A DNA stretch of 64,000 bases from Desmodus rotundus (taxonomy: Eukaryota > Chordata > Mammalia > Chiroptera > Phyllostomidae): NCBI RefSeq assembly GCF_022682495.2, contig NC_071392.1:134167318-134231317 (forward strand). The letters run 5' to 3'. The notes below the pieces were generated by a model. That model did not search any database and was not told where the DNA came from. It saw only the letters and a list, made by a program, of their open reading frames with translations. A program made the translations under genes and the position numbers. Shown in pieces: positions 53,561 through 64,000 of this stretch. Numbering within the stretch: the stretch's first letter is position 1; each line of letters opens with the position of its first letter.

Positions 53561-54131
53561 TAATCCTGATGGTAATAATAGGAAAAATACCAAAGGAAAT
53601 GACCCTGTGTTAAATGTCCCTTGCAGAGAGGCCGTGTTCTAGGTGCTTTGTACATATTTGGTTCTAGGAGTGAAGTTGTTAGGTGGGCCCTCTTATCTTC
53701 AAGAATGCAGACTATGAGCAATTGTAAAAGCCTGGACTCCAGGTAGAGTAGGGTGGGGAAGAAGTGGGTTCAGCATTATAAATGTCGGTGGCAGGGAAAA
53801 GTGAAATATTACATAAGACCTGTGTGGTGAAGGCCAGGGAGGCAGGCACCTGGTAGAGAAGGAGGAGGGAGCACTCTTTTGCTTTCAGTAAAGCTGGAGA
53901 CCATATCCTGGTCTTGCAGGGGGGAAAGGATTGTGCCCATTAAAAAAAAGAAAAGGGTGAACTTTCTTAAATTTTATCTAAGCCATGTTAGCTTTAATTT
54001 TTGAAGGGTGTATTAAGTTATAGACTGGTCTCAATGAGTTTGAAATCATTAAAAACCATAATCCAATTAAATAGATAAGTTTAGTTAGCATTATCCTTAA
54101 TTTGCTGAAGTCTTATAAAAAGGAATAATTT
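53561..54131. other. Unassigned DNA
   Basis: No gene or named repeat. Confidence 0.5.
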
Positions 54132-54335
54132 ATTTTATTTTATTAATTTACTTTAAGAGATAGAGGAAAGGAGGGAGAAATAGAAGGAGAGAAACCTTGA
54201 TGTGTGAGAGATCCATCAATTGGCTGCCTCTCATATGGCGGCCTCTTGGCTGCACTTGCCCTGACTGGGAATCAAACTGGCAACCTTCTGGTCCATGGTC
54301 CAGCGTTCAATCCACTAAGCCACCCCAGCCAGTGC
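54132..54335 (-). mobile_element. Ves-type SINE
   Basis: ATTTTATTTTATTAATTTAC tail, GAGATAGAGGAAAGGAGGGAG, ACCTTGATGTGTGAGAG, TTGCCCTGACTGGGAATCAAAC and CAATCCACTAAGCCACCCCAGCC. Flanks ATAAAAAGGAATAATTT (54115-54131) and ATAAAAGGGAAGAATTT (54336-54352) are a 17-bp duplication with two mismatches. Confidence 0.9.
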
Positions 54336-54352
54336 ATAAAAGGGAAGAATTT

Positions 54353-54735
54353 TTATTCACATAAAAAATCATTTGGAATAGTTAGAGAATTTTGTCTCAA
54401 ACTATTGCCTTATATTTTTCTGCTCAACTGTATATTTAAAAAGTCAAACCTTTAGCTATTATTGTTGGAGTTATTATGCATGTAGAAATATACATTCAAA
54501 TGGTATACTGTAGACGGTACAAAATGAAAATATAAATATGCTAGTCCTACTCCTCACAGATACCATATTTGATCATGTCTATTTTTGGTTCTTATGGTTA
54601 TTCACACTGAATTTAAATTGTTTATTTACTCAGAAAGGACACATATTTTGAAGCTTATTAAAAGCTGAATTGTGTACAAAACAGTATGGCATATAGTGGT
54701 ACTTTTACTAAGAGGAATTAACCCACCATACTTTT
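54353..54735. other. Unassigned DNA
   Basis: Left flank of HAL1-like copy D; no gene or repeat seen. Confidence 0.5.
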
Positions 54736-55512
54736 TAAAAACAGACTTTTGGTCGGAGAACCAAGATGGAGGCGTAGGTAGACACACTGCGCCTCCTTGC
54801 ACAACCAGAACTGACAGAAAATCGAACGGCAAGGAAGTCCAACACCAAGGAGATAAAAAATAAACATTCATCCAGACTGGTAGGAGGGGCGGAGATGGGC
54901 AGCTGGTGCGGAGAGGACTCGAGTTGCCCTGGCGGGACCGAGACTGGCGGAGTGAGAGACAAATGGGGCAGGCAGTCTGACCACTAGCAGACCCTGTGGC
55001 CCTACATTTGCACACAGATAAACAGAGAGGGCCGGACTCAGAGTGGCAGAGAACGGGGCAGGCAGCGTGGTAGGTAGCAGACCCCATGGCCCCACATTCG
55101 CACATAGATAAACTGGGACGAACAGCAGGGAGCAAAGCAGACTGCGCAACCCAGGGCTCCAGTGCAGGGAAATAAAGCCTCAAACCTCTGATTGAAAACA
55201 CGTGTGGGGGTTGGGGCGGCAGCAGGAGAAACTCCCAGCCTCACAGGAGAGGTCGTTGGAGAGACCCACAGGGGCCTAGAGTGTGCACAAGCCCACCCAC
55301 TCAGGAACCAGCACCAGAGGGGCCCAATTTGATTGTAGGTAGCAGAGGGAGTGACTCAAACCTGGTGGAGAGTGGAGCAGGCACCATTGCTCCCTCTCGG
55401 CCCCCCCTCCCCCCACGTACAGTGTCACAGCACAGCGACCAGCGTTACCCCGCCTCGGGGAACACCTAACGCTCCGCCCCTTTAAGTAACAGATGCCCCA
55501 AGGAAAAAAAAA

Positions 55513-55845
55513 ATGGCCCAAATGACAGAATACTTCAAAGCTCCAGAAATTACTCAACTAAGCAGTGAACAGATAGCCAACCTATCAGATGCACAGTTCA
55601 AAACGCTGGTAATTAGGACGCTCACAGAATTGGTTGAATTTTTTCGAAAACTAGATGAAAAAATGAAGGCTATGCTAAGAGAGACAAAGGAAAATGTACA
55701 GGGAACCAATAGTGATACGAAGGAAACTGAGACTCAAATCAACGGTGTGGACCAGGAGGAAGAAAGAAACATCCGACCAGAAAGAATGAAGAAACAAGAA
55801 TTCAGAAAAATGAGGAGAGGCTTAGGAACCTCCAGGACATCTTGA
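55513..55845 (+). pseudogene. ORF1 N-terminal/coiled-coil part (copy D)
   Basis: 110 codons, MAQMTEYFKAPEITQLSSEQ, IANLSDAQFKTLVIRTLTEL, KMKAMLRETKENVQGTNSDT and so on. The leader context is AAAAAATGG. One A is missing in GAAAGAATG at about 55781-55789 compared with GAACAGAATG or GAAAAGAATG in other copies, which shifts the frame; the block then ends MRRGLGTSRTS. Confidence 0.85.
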
Positions 55846-56351
55846 AACATTCCAACATCCAAATTATAGGGGTGCCAGAAGGAGAAGAGGAAGAACAAAA
55901 AATTGAAAACTTATTCGAACAAATAATGAAGGAGAACTTCCCTAGTCTGGCAAAGGAAATAGACTTCCAGGAAGTCCAGGAAGCTCAGAGAGTCCCAAAG
56001 AAGCTGGACCCAAGGAGGAACACACCAAGGCACATCATAATTACATTATCCAAGATGAAACAGAAGGAGAGAATCTTAGAAGCAGCAAGAGAAAAGGACA
56101 CAGTTACCTACAAAGGAGTTCCCATAAGACTGTCAGCTGATTTCTCAAAAGAGACCTTACAGGCAGGAAGGGGCTGGCAAGAAGTATTCCACGTCATGAA
56201 AGGCAAGGACCTACATCCAAGATTACTGTATCCAGCAAAGCTATCATTTAGAATGAAAAGGCAGATAAAGTGCTTCTCAGATAAGGTCAAGTTAAAGGAG
56301 TTCATCATCACCAAGCCCTTATTATATGAAATGTTAAAGGGACTTATCTAA
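55842..56351 (+). pseudogene. ORF1 RRM and C-terminal domain, intact block (copy D)
   Basis: 169 codons. NIQIIGVPEGEEEEQ is the first RRM strand, RRNTPRHIIITLSKMKQKER the RRM core strand, then ILEAAREKDTVTYKGVPIRL, SADFSKETLQ, LHPRLLYPAKLSF and the end LLYEMLKGLI. The block overlaps the end of the upstream block by 4 bases in a different frame, so the two would form one protein but for a single missing base. Apart from that break the RNA-binding half looks undamaged. Confidence 0.9.
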
Positions 56352-56980
56352 GAAAAAGAAGATAAAAAATATGAACAGTAAAAATGACAGCAAACTCACA
56401 GTTATTAACAACCACGCCTAAAACAAAAACAAAAGCAAATTAAGCAAACAACTGGAACAGGAACAGAACCATAGAGATGGACATCACATGGAGGGTTGTC
56501 AATAGGGGAGCGGGAGGGGGAGAGTGGGGGAAAAGGTACAGAGAATAAGTAGCATAGATGATAGGTGGAAAATAGACAGGGGGAGGGTAAGAATAGTGTA
56601 GGCAATGTAGAAGCCAAAGAACTTATAAGTATGATCCACTGACATGAACTATAGGGGGGGAATGTGGGAGGGAGGGGGTGGGCAGGATGGAGTTGAGGGA
56701 AGGGGGGGAATGGGACAACTGTAATAGTATAATCAATAAATATATTAAAAAATAAAAAATAAAAAATAAAAACAGACTTTTTTGAAACTTCCAGCAGAGA
56801 GCTCTAAAATGTTAATATTTAATGTAAAAGTATGATTTTAGTGCCTGACACAGCCACAAACAGCTTCATTGCAAGCATTCATAAAAATACATTAAAATAT
56901 TTGATTAACTTTCATGCCTTGTAAAATCTGAAAAATATGTTAAATTTATATGGTGTTAAAATATTTAACCAAATAGGAGT

Positions 56981-58515
56981 TCTAGCCAAGATGGAGAAAC
57001 TCCCAGTCTCACAGGAGAGTTTGCTGGAGAGACACATGGGATCCTAGAACTTACACAAACCTACCCACCTGGGAATCAGTACCTGAAAGCCCACAATCCA
57101 TTTGTGAGAAGTAAGGGAAGTGACAGAAAGTAGGGCTAGAGAAGAGCAGTGAGCAGTATTGTTCCCTCTCTGACCCCTCCCCTACATACATGCAGCAAGT
57201 GGGTTGCCTTGCCCTGGTAAATACCTAAGGCTCCACCCCTTACAACATGACAGGTATGCCAAAACAAAGAAATATGACCCAAATGAAAGAACAGATCAAA
57301 ACTCCAGAAAAAGAACTAAGTGACCAGGAGATAGACAACCTGTCAGATGCAGAGTTCAAAACACTGGTAATCAGGATGCTCACAGAGATGATTGAGTAGG
57401 GTTGCAAAATGAAGGGAGACATGAAGGCTACACAAAGTGAAATAAACCAAAATATATAGGGAGCCAACAGTGAAGGGAAGGAAACCAGTACTCAAATCAA
57501 AGCTTTGGAACGGAAGGAAGAAATAAAAATTGAACCATAACAGAATGAAGAAACAAGTATTCACAAAAATGAGGAGAGGCTGAGGAACCTCAGGGACAAC
57601 TTTAAGTGATCCAACATCAGAACTATAGGGGTGCCAGAGGAGAAGAGGAAGAGCAAGAAATTGAAAACTTATTTGAACAAATAATGAAGGAAAATTTCCC
57701 CAGTCTGGCAAAGGAAATAGACTTCCAGAAGTCCAGGAAGCCCAGAGCATCCCAAAGAAATTGGACCCAAGGAGGAACACACCAAGGCACATCATAATTA
57801 CATTACCCAAGATTAAAGATAAGGAGAAAATCTTAAAATCAGCAAGAGGTAAGGAGAGAGTTACTTGTAAAGGAGTTCCCATATGACATCAGCTGATTTC
57901 TTAAAAGAAACCTTACAGGCAAAAAGGGACTGGAAAGAAGTATTTGAAGTCATGAAAGGCAAGGACGTACATCCAAGATTACTCCATCCAGCAAAGCTAT
58001 TATTTAGAATGGGAGGGCAGATAAAGTGCTTCCCCAATAAGGTAAAGTTTATGGAGTTCATCATTACCAAGGCCTTATTATATGAAATGTTAACAGGACT
58101 TATCTAAGAAATAGAAGAAGATCAAAAACTATGAACAGTAAAATGACAACAAACTCACAACTATCAAGAACTTAACCTAAAAAACCAAAACAAAAACTAA
58201 GCACACAACTAGAACAGGAACAGAATCACAGAAATGGAGATTGCATGGAAGGTTACCAGTGGGGAGGGGGAGGGGGAAAATGGGGGGAAAGATACAGGGA
58301 CTACGAAGCATAGTTGGTAGGCACAGAATAGACAGTGGGAGGGTAAGTATAGTATAGGAAATGTAGAAGCCAAAGAACTTATGTGTACAATCCATGGACA
58401 TGAATTAAAGTGGGGGCGGGAATGCTGGAGGGGATTGCAGGGCAGAGGGGGTGTAAGGGGGAGAAAAATATTGGGAAAACTGTAATAGCATAATCATTAA
58501 AATATACTTAAAAAG
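56981..58515 (+). mobile_element. HAL1-like (ORF1-only L1) element, copy E, older
   Basis: Starts TCTAGCCAAGATGGAGAAAC; compared with C and D about 400 bp of leader is missing right after the AAGATGG motif. ORF1 relic from ATGACCCAAATGAAAGAACA (57271) to LLYEMLTGLI (58107), then a 3' UTR ending ACTGTAATAGCATAATCATTAA. No ORF2. The element begins about 200 bp after copy D ends and has the same orientation. No target duplication is recognised. Confidence 0.8.
57271..58107 (+). pseudogene. ORF1 relic, multiply broken (copy E)
   Basis: From MTQMKEQIKTPEKELSDQEI through NLSDAEFKTLVIRMLTEM the frame is open; a TAG follows at IE(stop)G, and further stops lie in the coiled coil (ATATAG and CCATAA). 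The RRM part is frameshifted near 57640 and 57730. The last 74 codons (57883-58107) read TSADFLKETLQAKRDWKEVF, RLLHPAKLLFRMGGQIKCF and LLYEMLTGLI. It groups with copy A by the MKEQIKT and ELS.QEI wording. Confidence 0.8.
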
Positions 58516-59347
58516 AGAATAATGAATTCAAAAAATAATTTTGCTTCTAAGATCAGCTTTATTAGAATCCATTAATGTTATATTGTAGCACAAATCTGAA
58601 TACTATAAATACTGGGGGAACAAAAAGAAAAAATCTAGGATGGTAAAAATTTCTGTCAGATGTAATATGTTACTAGTTTATTATTCTGGGATCATTATCT
58701 AAGGGTTCATTAATATGGCCTTCACTAACTTTTCAACCACACAGTTGAACTCTATCACAGCATGATCTCCAACTTAGAGTCATTAAAAGTAAGGATTCAG
58801 AAAATAATGGATTGCCCTGTTTGTTTTGCACCCTTTGCATTCAAATGCTCTGGATCACTGGTGCAAGGTGGATTTTTATCTTGTTTCATTTGATTAATTA
58901 ATTCAGCTGCAATAATTGTTTCAGCATCTGCCTGCACATACACCCTCTCCAACCACATTGCCCAAGTCTCCATTAGAGCCTTTCATTTCAACCAGCAGGT
59001 CTGGGAGGTGCTTGACAACAGCATTCATAATTGCTGTGTCTAATTGCAAGGGATCAGGGTGGTAAACTTTAAAATAGTGTTTGTATGAAGAGTGGTATTT
59101 CAATTTGCCTTGTTACTTTCTCCTGTTGCTGGTATCATGTCTAATTTTACAAAATGTCATTATGTCTGCAGAAAGGAGTGAAATAGAAATTGGGAAGGGT
59201 TAATGTGGAGTAAAAGCTGGTCCCTTAAAACCAAAATTCTGCATCAGGGCAGTACTGTTCTTCTACTGTCTCACCATGACTGACTACTTACTGGTGACTT
59301 CAGACACTCTTCCTTAACACAGAAGGCAGTACTCTGCCTTCCAGAGA
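58516..59347. other. Unassigned high-complexity DNA
   Basis: No repeat recognised. The part at 58790-59110 (TTTGATTAATTAATTCAGCTG, CTGCAATAATTG) is repeat-free by eye and might be conserved non-coding sequence; this is inference only. Confidence 0.35.
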
Positions 59348-59361
59348 AGAAGGCAAGTCCT

Positions 59362-60258
59362 CAACAGCAGGAAGACAAACAATCCAATTAAAAAATGGGC
59401 AAAGGATCTGAATAAACACTTCTCCAAGGAGGACATACAGATGGTCCATAGACATATGAAAGGATGCTCAGCATATCACCAGCCATCAGAGAGATGCAAA
59501 TTAAAGCCACATTGAGATATCACCTCACACCTGTCAGAATGGCCATAATTAATAAATCAACAAACGATAAGTTCTGATGTGGATGTGGAGAAAAGGGAAC
59601 CCTAGTGCACCATTGGGAATGCAGACTGCAGCAGCCACTGTGGAAAACAGTATGGAATTTCCTTAAAAAACTAAAAATGGAACTGCCTTTTGGCCCAGTG
59701 ATTCCACTGCTGGGAATCCTGAGTCACCAACTCAAAAGAACTTATGCAACCCTATGTTCATAGTGGTGCTATTTACAATAGCCATGTGCTATAAACAGTG
59801 TTAAGCGCCCATCAGTAAATGAGTGGATCAAAAAACTATGGTACATTTACATAATGGAATACTATGCAGCAGAAAGAAGGAACTCCTACCTTTTGCTACA
59901 GCATGGACGTAATTGGAGAATATTATGCTAAGTGAAATAAGCCAGTCAGTGAAAGACAAATGCCATATGATCTCACCTATAAGTGGAATCTAATAAAGTA
60001 AACTAACGAATGAAATGGAACCACAGGCATGGAAACATGGATCAGACTGAAAGTGACCAGAGGGGAGGAGGAGGGAGACAATGGTAAAAAGAAGGGGACG
60101 GGGCTATACAAAGAACATGTATGAATGACTCATGAACATGGACAACAGTGTGGGAATTGACTGTGAGAGCAGGGGTTGGGATAGGCAGAGGAAGGTGAAG
60201 GGGGAATAATTGAGAGAACTCTAGTAGAATAACAATTACAAAATAATTTTTTTAAAAA
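59362..60258 (+). mobile_element. Intermediate-age L1, ORF2 tail plus 3' UTR
   Basis: Starts CAACAGCAGGAAGACAAACA in ORF2, then AATTAAAAAATGGGCAAAGG, TCTCCAAGGAGGACATACAG, GGAAAACAGTATGGAATTTCC, and a 3' UTR with GAACATGTATGAATGACTC and GAGAGAACTCTAGTAGAATAAC. AGAAGGCAAGTCCT (59348-59361) and AGAAGACAAGTCCT (60259-60272) are a 14-bp duplication with one mismatch. The 3' UTR differs from the bat L1s with the ACTGTACTTGAAC end, so it is a different, older subfamily. Confidence 0.85.
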
Positions 60259-60272
60259 AGAAGACAAGTCCT

Positions 60273-61329
60273 GGTTGGTCTTCTTGTCCTGATTCCCCAA
60301 GTTGGCAGAGCGGGCAGCTGGTGGGAAAGAGGACCGTGGTGGCTAAGGGGACTCAGTCTCTCTGCTGAAATTAAGGAGCTCTTAATCTGAAGTTTTTCAT
60401 CCCCAAGGAGTAGAATTACATTTCAATTTAATTTCCTTTATACCCAAAATTCATTCTTCTGAGAAAGGTTCCATAGGATTTTCCAGACTGTCAAAGGGAT
60501 TTTTGGTACACAAAGAGATTAAGAACCTATGGGAGGGGCTGGGCATTAAGACATTTGTCCCACCCCTATCCTACCTCATTCTAGTCAGATACATAGTAAG
60601 AAATCAAACAAGACTCCTAATTAAAAAAAAAAATCCTTTCTATTTTTTATGGAATTTTATCTAGTTTGAGGCATTTCTAATTGAGGGTAGAAAGAGTGTG
60701 TAAAAGGATAAATATACATCCCCACACCCACTTCATTTCCCAACACTTGACACCGCAGCTCTTCATTTCATAGTGAACTGAGGGTTTCATAAGAACAGTT
60801 TAAGAGTTGTGAATGGTGGTTAATTGCAATGATGTTAATTTGCATTTGATAGGGTGGTAAGAAGGGCCAACTCAGATTTTTTCTTTTACAGCTCCATACA
60901 AATATTGGGTATGGTCTAGATGTCCCCTGTCCAATACTGGAGTCACTGGTCACACGTAGTTATTTAAATTTAAGTTAATAAGAATAAAATAAAATTAAAA
61001 AATCAGTTCTGCAGTCATACTGGCCACATTTCCAGGGCTTGATAGCCTCATGTGGCTTGTGGCTACCATACTGGAGAGCACAAACATAGGACATTTCTCT
61101 CATCGCAGAAATACTCACTGGACGGGGTACCTCAAGAACTTCTTTATCTCGTTCACCTTTCATTCCAGAGCCTAGCCTGGGCCTGCCCCCTCAACTTTCT
61201 CCTTTTCTCTTCCAACATCCTCCATTGCCACTCATTCTTAGTATTTGACCCCCAACTTCCTCACCTCACCCAAGTCCTGTGCCATGATGGTGTGTGTGAG
61301 GGGATTCCTACAGGGAATTCAGCCCTACA
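60273..61329. other. Mostly unassigned DNA with a possible hAT fragment
   Basis: At 60460-60530, GAGAAAGGTTCCATAGGATT, TTCCAGACTGTCAAAGGG and AGAGATTAAGAACCTATGGG resemble the right end of an old hAT repeat (AGGGTCCATAGGCTTC..AGACTGCCAAAGGGG..GTTAAGAACC). No gene is seen. Confidence 0.35.
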
Positions 61330-61500
61330 ATTTTCAAATGTTTTGACACATTTACTACTTCCTTGTGATGCCCTTCGAATTAGGAAGGACAGCTACATAT
61401 ACCTTAAAATTTTTAACCAGTGGGGAACAGTCTCAGAGAGCACAAGTAACTTGTCCAAGGTTGTATGTGACCCAGGCCATCTTCCAATTTCTGGTACAGG
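61330..61500 (+). repeat. MIR SINE fragment
   Basis: CAGTCTCAGAGAGCACAAGTAA, CTTGTCCAAGGTTGTATGTG and ACCCAGGCCATC follow the MIR sense order (GAGGCACAGAGAGGTTAAGTAACTTGCCCAAGGTCAC). Confidence 0.6.
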
Positions 61501-61639
61501 CTTCTTCTCATGGTTTGTGCTTTGTAAAAGTTTATTCCAGTCACATGGTCTTAATTTTGAAAGTGGGTAAGTTGACTCTTTGTTATGTGTCTTGAGCAAG
61601 GTGTGACTATGAAGGGGAAATGTGTTGGTGGCAGGAATC

Positions 61640-61745
61640 CAGCTTCAAGTTCCCTGCCTCTGTTATGAGTCACCTGGCTGTGTGACCTGGGGCAGACATT
61701 TCCCACTTGGTGTCTCAATTTCCTCACCTGAGAAATTCTGGGAGA
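61640..61745 (-). repeat. MIR SINE fragment
   Basis: TGTGTGACCTGGGGCAGACA, TTTCCCACTTGGTGTCTCAA and TTTCCTCACCTGAGAAATTC match antisense MIR. Confidence 0.7.
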
Positions 61746-61984
61746 TAAGATTTTGGGATGCTAAAATTTCTCCAGCTCGAAAAGTCAACTTATATTTTGG
61801 ATTACTTTTTACTCATATGGCTCTTGATTATTTATTTCCCAAATGATTCAAAGACCTTTAAAAAATTTGCCTTCCCTTATTTTGGGGTGGCCATAATTCT
61901 AGCAGGGTTTCTATTGGTAATTTAATAGGGTCATCTTTAGTAAGACATGTGAAGTTTCATCTAGGCCCTTGCTACCCCAAAGAT

Positions 61985-62110
61985 AGCCTTGCACCAACAG
62001 CAGTGGCAGTCCCTGGGAGCTTGTTAGAAATGCAGAGTCTCAGGTCTGCTGAATTGTAATTTTATCAAAATCCTAAGTGATTCATTTGTGTCCCAAAGTT
62101 TGGGCAACTC
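61985..62110 (-). repeat. MER5-type hAT (Charlie) remnant
   Basis: GTCCCTGGGAGCTTGTTAGA, AATGCAGAGTCTCAGGTCTG and CTGAATTGTAATTTTATCA match the antisense of MER5 (CCTGGGAACTTGTTAGAAATGC..CTACTGAATCAGAAACTC). Confidence 0.55.
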
Positions 62111-62234
62111 TTACCCCGGTCCAGGGGAGACAAAACAAAATGCAATTACTCGAAACCTGCCTTAGAAGGACCAGGCATATATAGGGAGCTTGCTTGTGCT
62201 CCAAACCATGCCAACCTCTCCCCTTGGGCATTTT

Positions 62235-62305
62235 CCACTTAGGCTTTGAGCTCCTTCCCAGGGCAGGGATATATTTTTGCCTACATCTGAGAGAATTTGT
62301 GGAGA
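62235..62305 (+). repeat. Possible L2 LINE 3'-end fragment
   Basis: CACTTAGGCTTTGAGCTCC then CAGGGCAGGGATATATTTTTG resembles the L2 3' end (CTAGGCTGTGAGCTCCTTGAGGGCAGGGAC). Confidence 0.4.
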
Positions 62306-62750
62306 ACACTGTTGGCCCTAGAGTCCACCTTTACTTAGGGAATCACATCTGCTCTTACAGCTTCTTTCTTGCATGTCATTTAGACTCCGACTAAAGCTCT
62401 CTGGCTGACAGCAGCCTTTCCATGCACACCCCATGGTACTGCAAGGCCTGTGAAATTGCAGACTAGAATACTGGGTCCAGGGATACACTTGGAGTCAGGT
62501 GGACTCTGGGCAATGTGGCCATGAGTCACTAAATGGCTCAAAGGAATTTTGGATTGACATCCCTGCAGTCCACCAGCAGCCTAGAGAAACACACTCTCTC
62601 TCATCATGCAGGGAGGGAGAGCAGGTTCTGTTAGATCAGGAACTTGGGAAGTGGTTATTTCAATCTTGACAAGAGGACAAGGTGGGATTCAGGATACAAA
62701 AGTCCCAGACTGGGTGAAATTCATAGGCTATGGGATTTTTAAGTGCCTTT
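62306..62750. other. Unassigned DNA
   Basis: No gene or named repeat. Confidence 0.5.
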
Positions 62751-62754
62751 GTGT

Positions 62755-63105
62755 GTGAGCTTGCTTGGGCTGCCATAACAAAGTAACAAAGACAGAAGGG
62801 AGGAAGCGACAGCCATCTTTTCTCACAGTCCAGAGGCTAAAGTTTGAGAACAAACTGTCAGCAGGGTTAGTCTTCTAAAGCTCCTCCTTTGCTTGTAGTT
62901 GGCTGTCTTCTTGCTGTGTCCTCACATGGTCTTACCTCTGTGCATGCTGACATCCTAATTTTCTCCCTTATAAGTCTCTAATAACCTCACTTAAAAAATT
63001 ACCCCTTCAAAGACCCTGTCTGCAAATACACACTCTAGGGTACTGGGTGTTGGGACTACAACATATGAATTTGAGGTGACACAATTCAGTTTATAACATG
63101 CCATC
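62755..63105 (-). mobile_element. Solitary MaLR-type LTR (MLT1/MST-like)
   Basis: On the plus strand: GCTTGGGCTGCCATAACAAAG, CTTTTCTCACAGTCCAGAGG, TTCTTGCTGTGTCCTCACATG, GTCTCTAATAACCTCAC, AAATTACCCCTTCAAAGACC, GACTACAACATATGAATTTG and GACACAATTCAGTTTATAACA. This is the antisense of an ERVL-MaLR LTR. It is an old, non-coding, solitary copy with no internal retroviral genes beside it. Confidence 0.75.
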
Positions 63106-64000
63106 CTAAATAACCTCCGTATGTGGGTGCCACACCATGTGGCTGTGCTGTGTTCCTAAGACAGAAGTCACCATGGAGTTTGGACTTTAGGGAAGCCAAC
63201 TGCTCATCAGGACCCAGGTTCTGTTTTGGACCCAGAACCTGACCAATGGGACTCTGCAAACTGTAGAGTGCCTGCTTGACCCAATCACGTTTTCCCTCTT
63301 GGGAAGTAGGAAATGAGCCATGGTCAGAGAAGCTGGGAGCTCCTTTCTGATGGGAAAATACCAAGTCACTAGCCTTTTGGCTGGATCCTGAGGGAATGAG
63401 AGCCACAGTTCTGGGTCTATGAGAGATCAGCTGTACTTCCCAGGCTTGATCAAGAGGAGCCAGAGTGACTGGTCAGTCCCCATGTTCCATATCACACAGT
63501 TGCCAGGACTCACTCATTCCTTGCCACCCCAAACTCTAATTTGAACAGAGAGATGTATGAATGGTGGACATTGCCAAGAAACACATGGGGAAAGGGACAC
63601 TTGAATGGGCTATTAGGTGACCTCTGAGAGACCAACATCAGGTCCAGGATGAAGAAAGAAGTGAGGTCTCAAGTAACTCTCAGTTTGGGCTCCCCCAGAA
63701 GCAGATACTGAGACAGATTTGTATGCAAGTAGTTAATAAGGGAGACGATCCCAGGAAGGACCAACAAAGAAGTAGGGAGATAAGACAAGGAAGGAAAAGA
63801 AGCCAATATAGGGTGTGCTAATGAGATTGCCACTGAAAGCAACTAGTGACCTCTGGGGGATGAAATAGAATGTGTCTCCCAGTTCCATCTGCCTCAAGGA
63901 AGCTACAGTATTTATCCATCAACCTTACCTGAAATTGGTTGAAGACCATGAACTTCCCTGCACTTGCAAACTGTTCCAGGGGTCTCACACCCTCCTGCTC
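63106..64000. other. Unassigned DNA, with a probable old repeat at 63690-63960
   Basis: TGGGCTCCCCCAGAAGCAGA, GAGACAGATTTGTATGCAAG, TAATAAGGGAGACGATCCC and AGGAAGCTACAGTATTTATCC recall a widespread mammalian repeat that I cannot name. The 106-codon minus-strand frame at 63086-63406 has no family resemblance. Confidence 0.35.

Larger units (their letters stand above)
54751..56766 (+). mobile_element. HAL1-like (ORF1-only L1) element, copy D, full length with target duplication
   Basis: Leader of about 760 bp starting GGTCGGAGAACCAAGATGG, ORF1 region 55513-56351, and a 3' UTR of about 410 bp ending GGGACAACTGTAATAGTATA and an AATAAAAAATAAAAAATA tail. No ORF2. TAAAAACAGACTTTT is duplicated at 54736-54750 and 56767-56781. 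About 2.0 kb, the most complete HAL1-like copy here: the full RRM and C-terminal domain are present. One frameshift breaks ORF1. Confidence 0.9.

Noticed and set aside
61052..61570. 172-codon plus-strand frame, the longest not in an L1-type element
   Set aside because: Its second half overlaps a MIR fragment, there is no recognisable domain or splice context, and a competing frame overlaps it. Probably chance.

Overview
This window looks like intergenic or intronic DNA from a mammal, most likely a microbat (Yangochiroptera). The taxonomic clue is the repeats: several tRNA-derived Ves-type SINEs, and L1 copies whose 3' ends share a G-rich tract followed by GACAACTGTA and a short AATAAA-rich tail. 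No host protein-coding gene, rRNA gene, true tRNA gene, operon or CRISPR array is supported. Nearly all the longer reading frames are pieces of L1 ORF1 or ORF2, or antisense shadows of GC-rich retroelement leaders.

Layout. 1-9 kb: mostly unassigned AT-rich DNA with two Ves SINEs, an L1 tail and an ORF1-only half-L1 (HAL1-like) copy on the minus strand at 4.35-6.37 kb. 9-17 kb: a stack of ancient L1M fragments in both orientations, a younger L1 3' half at 10.9-13.1 kb, and three small DNA transposons with visible terminal repeats or target duplications. 17-27 kb: a second minus-strand HAL1-like copy and several truncated L1s, two of them 5'-inverted, in old repeat DNA. 27.5-31.7 kb: an unusual L1 on the minus strand that keeps its GC-rich 5' leader and the 3' half of ORF2, lacks ORF1 and the ORF2 N-terminus, and is bracketed by one 13-bp target duplication. 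32-41 kb: old L1M, a MaLR-type LTR, MIR, MER5 and L2 pieces, and a divergent ORF1 element interrupted by a perfect palindrome.

42-64 kb: three plus-strand HAL1-like copies (42.1-43.9, 54.75-56.77 and 56.98-58.5 kb), of which the first two are young enough to keep target duplications of 14-16 bp; a decayed mariner fossil; L1 inserted in L1; a TTTC microsatellite grown inside an L1; Ves SINEs; and a second MaLR-type LTR. The stretches at 51.8-53.1 and 58.5-59.3 kb are high-complexity and repeat-free by eye, so they are the likeliest places for conserved non-coding sequence.

How the parts relate. Full L1 supplies reverse transcriptase and endonuclease. HAL1-like copies carry only ORF1 and so must borrow the ORF2 product, and Ves SINEs borrow the whole machinery. 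The HAL1-like and L1 3' ends share a layout and a terminal motif, which fits use of one machinery. No active copy is visible: every ORF1 or ORF2 read here has a frameshift, stop, deletion or truncation. Element family names are from recall of consensus features, not from a database search.
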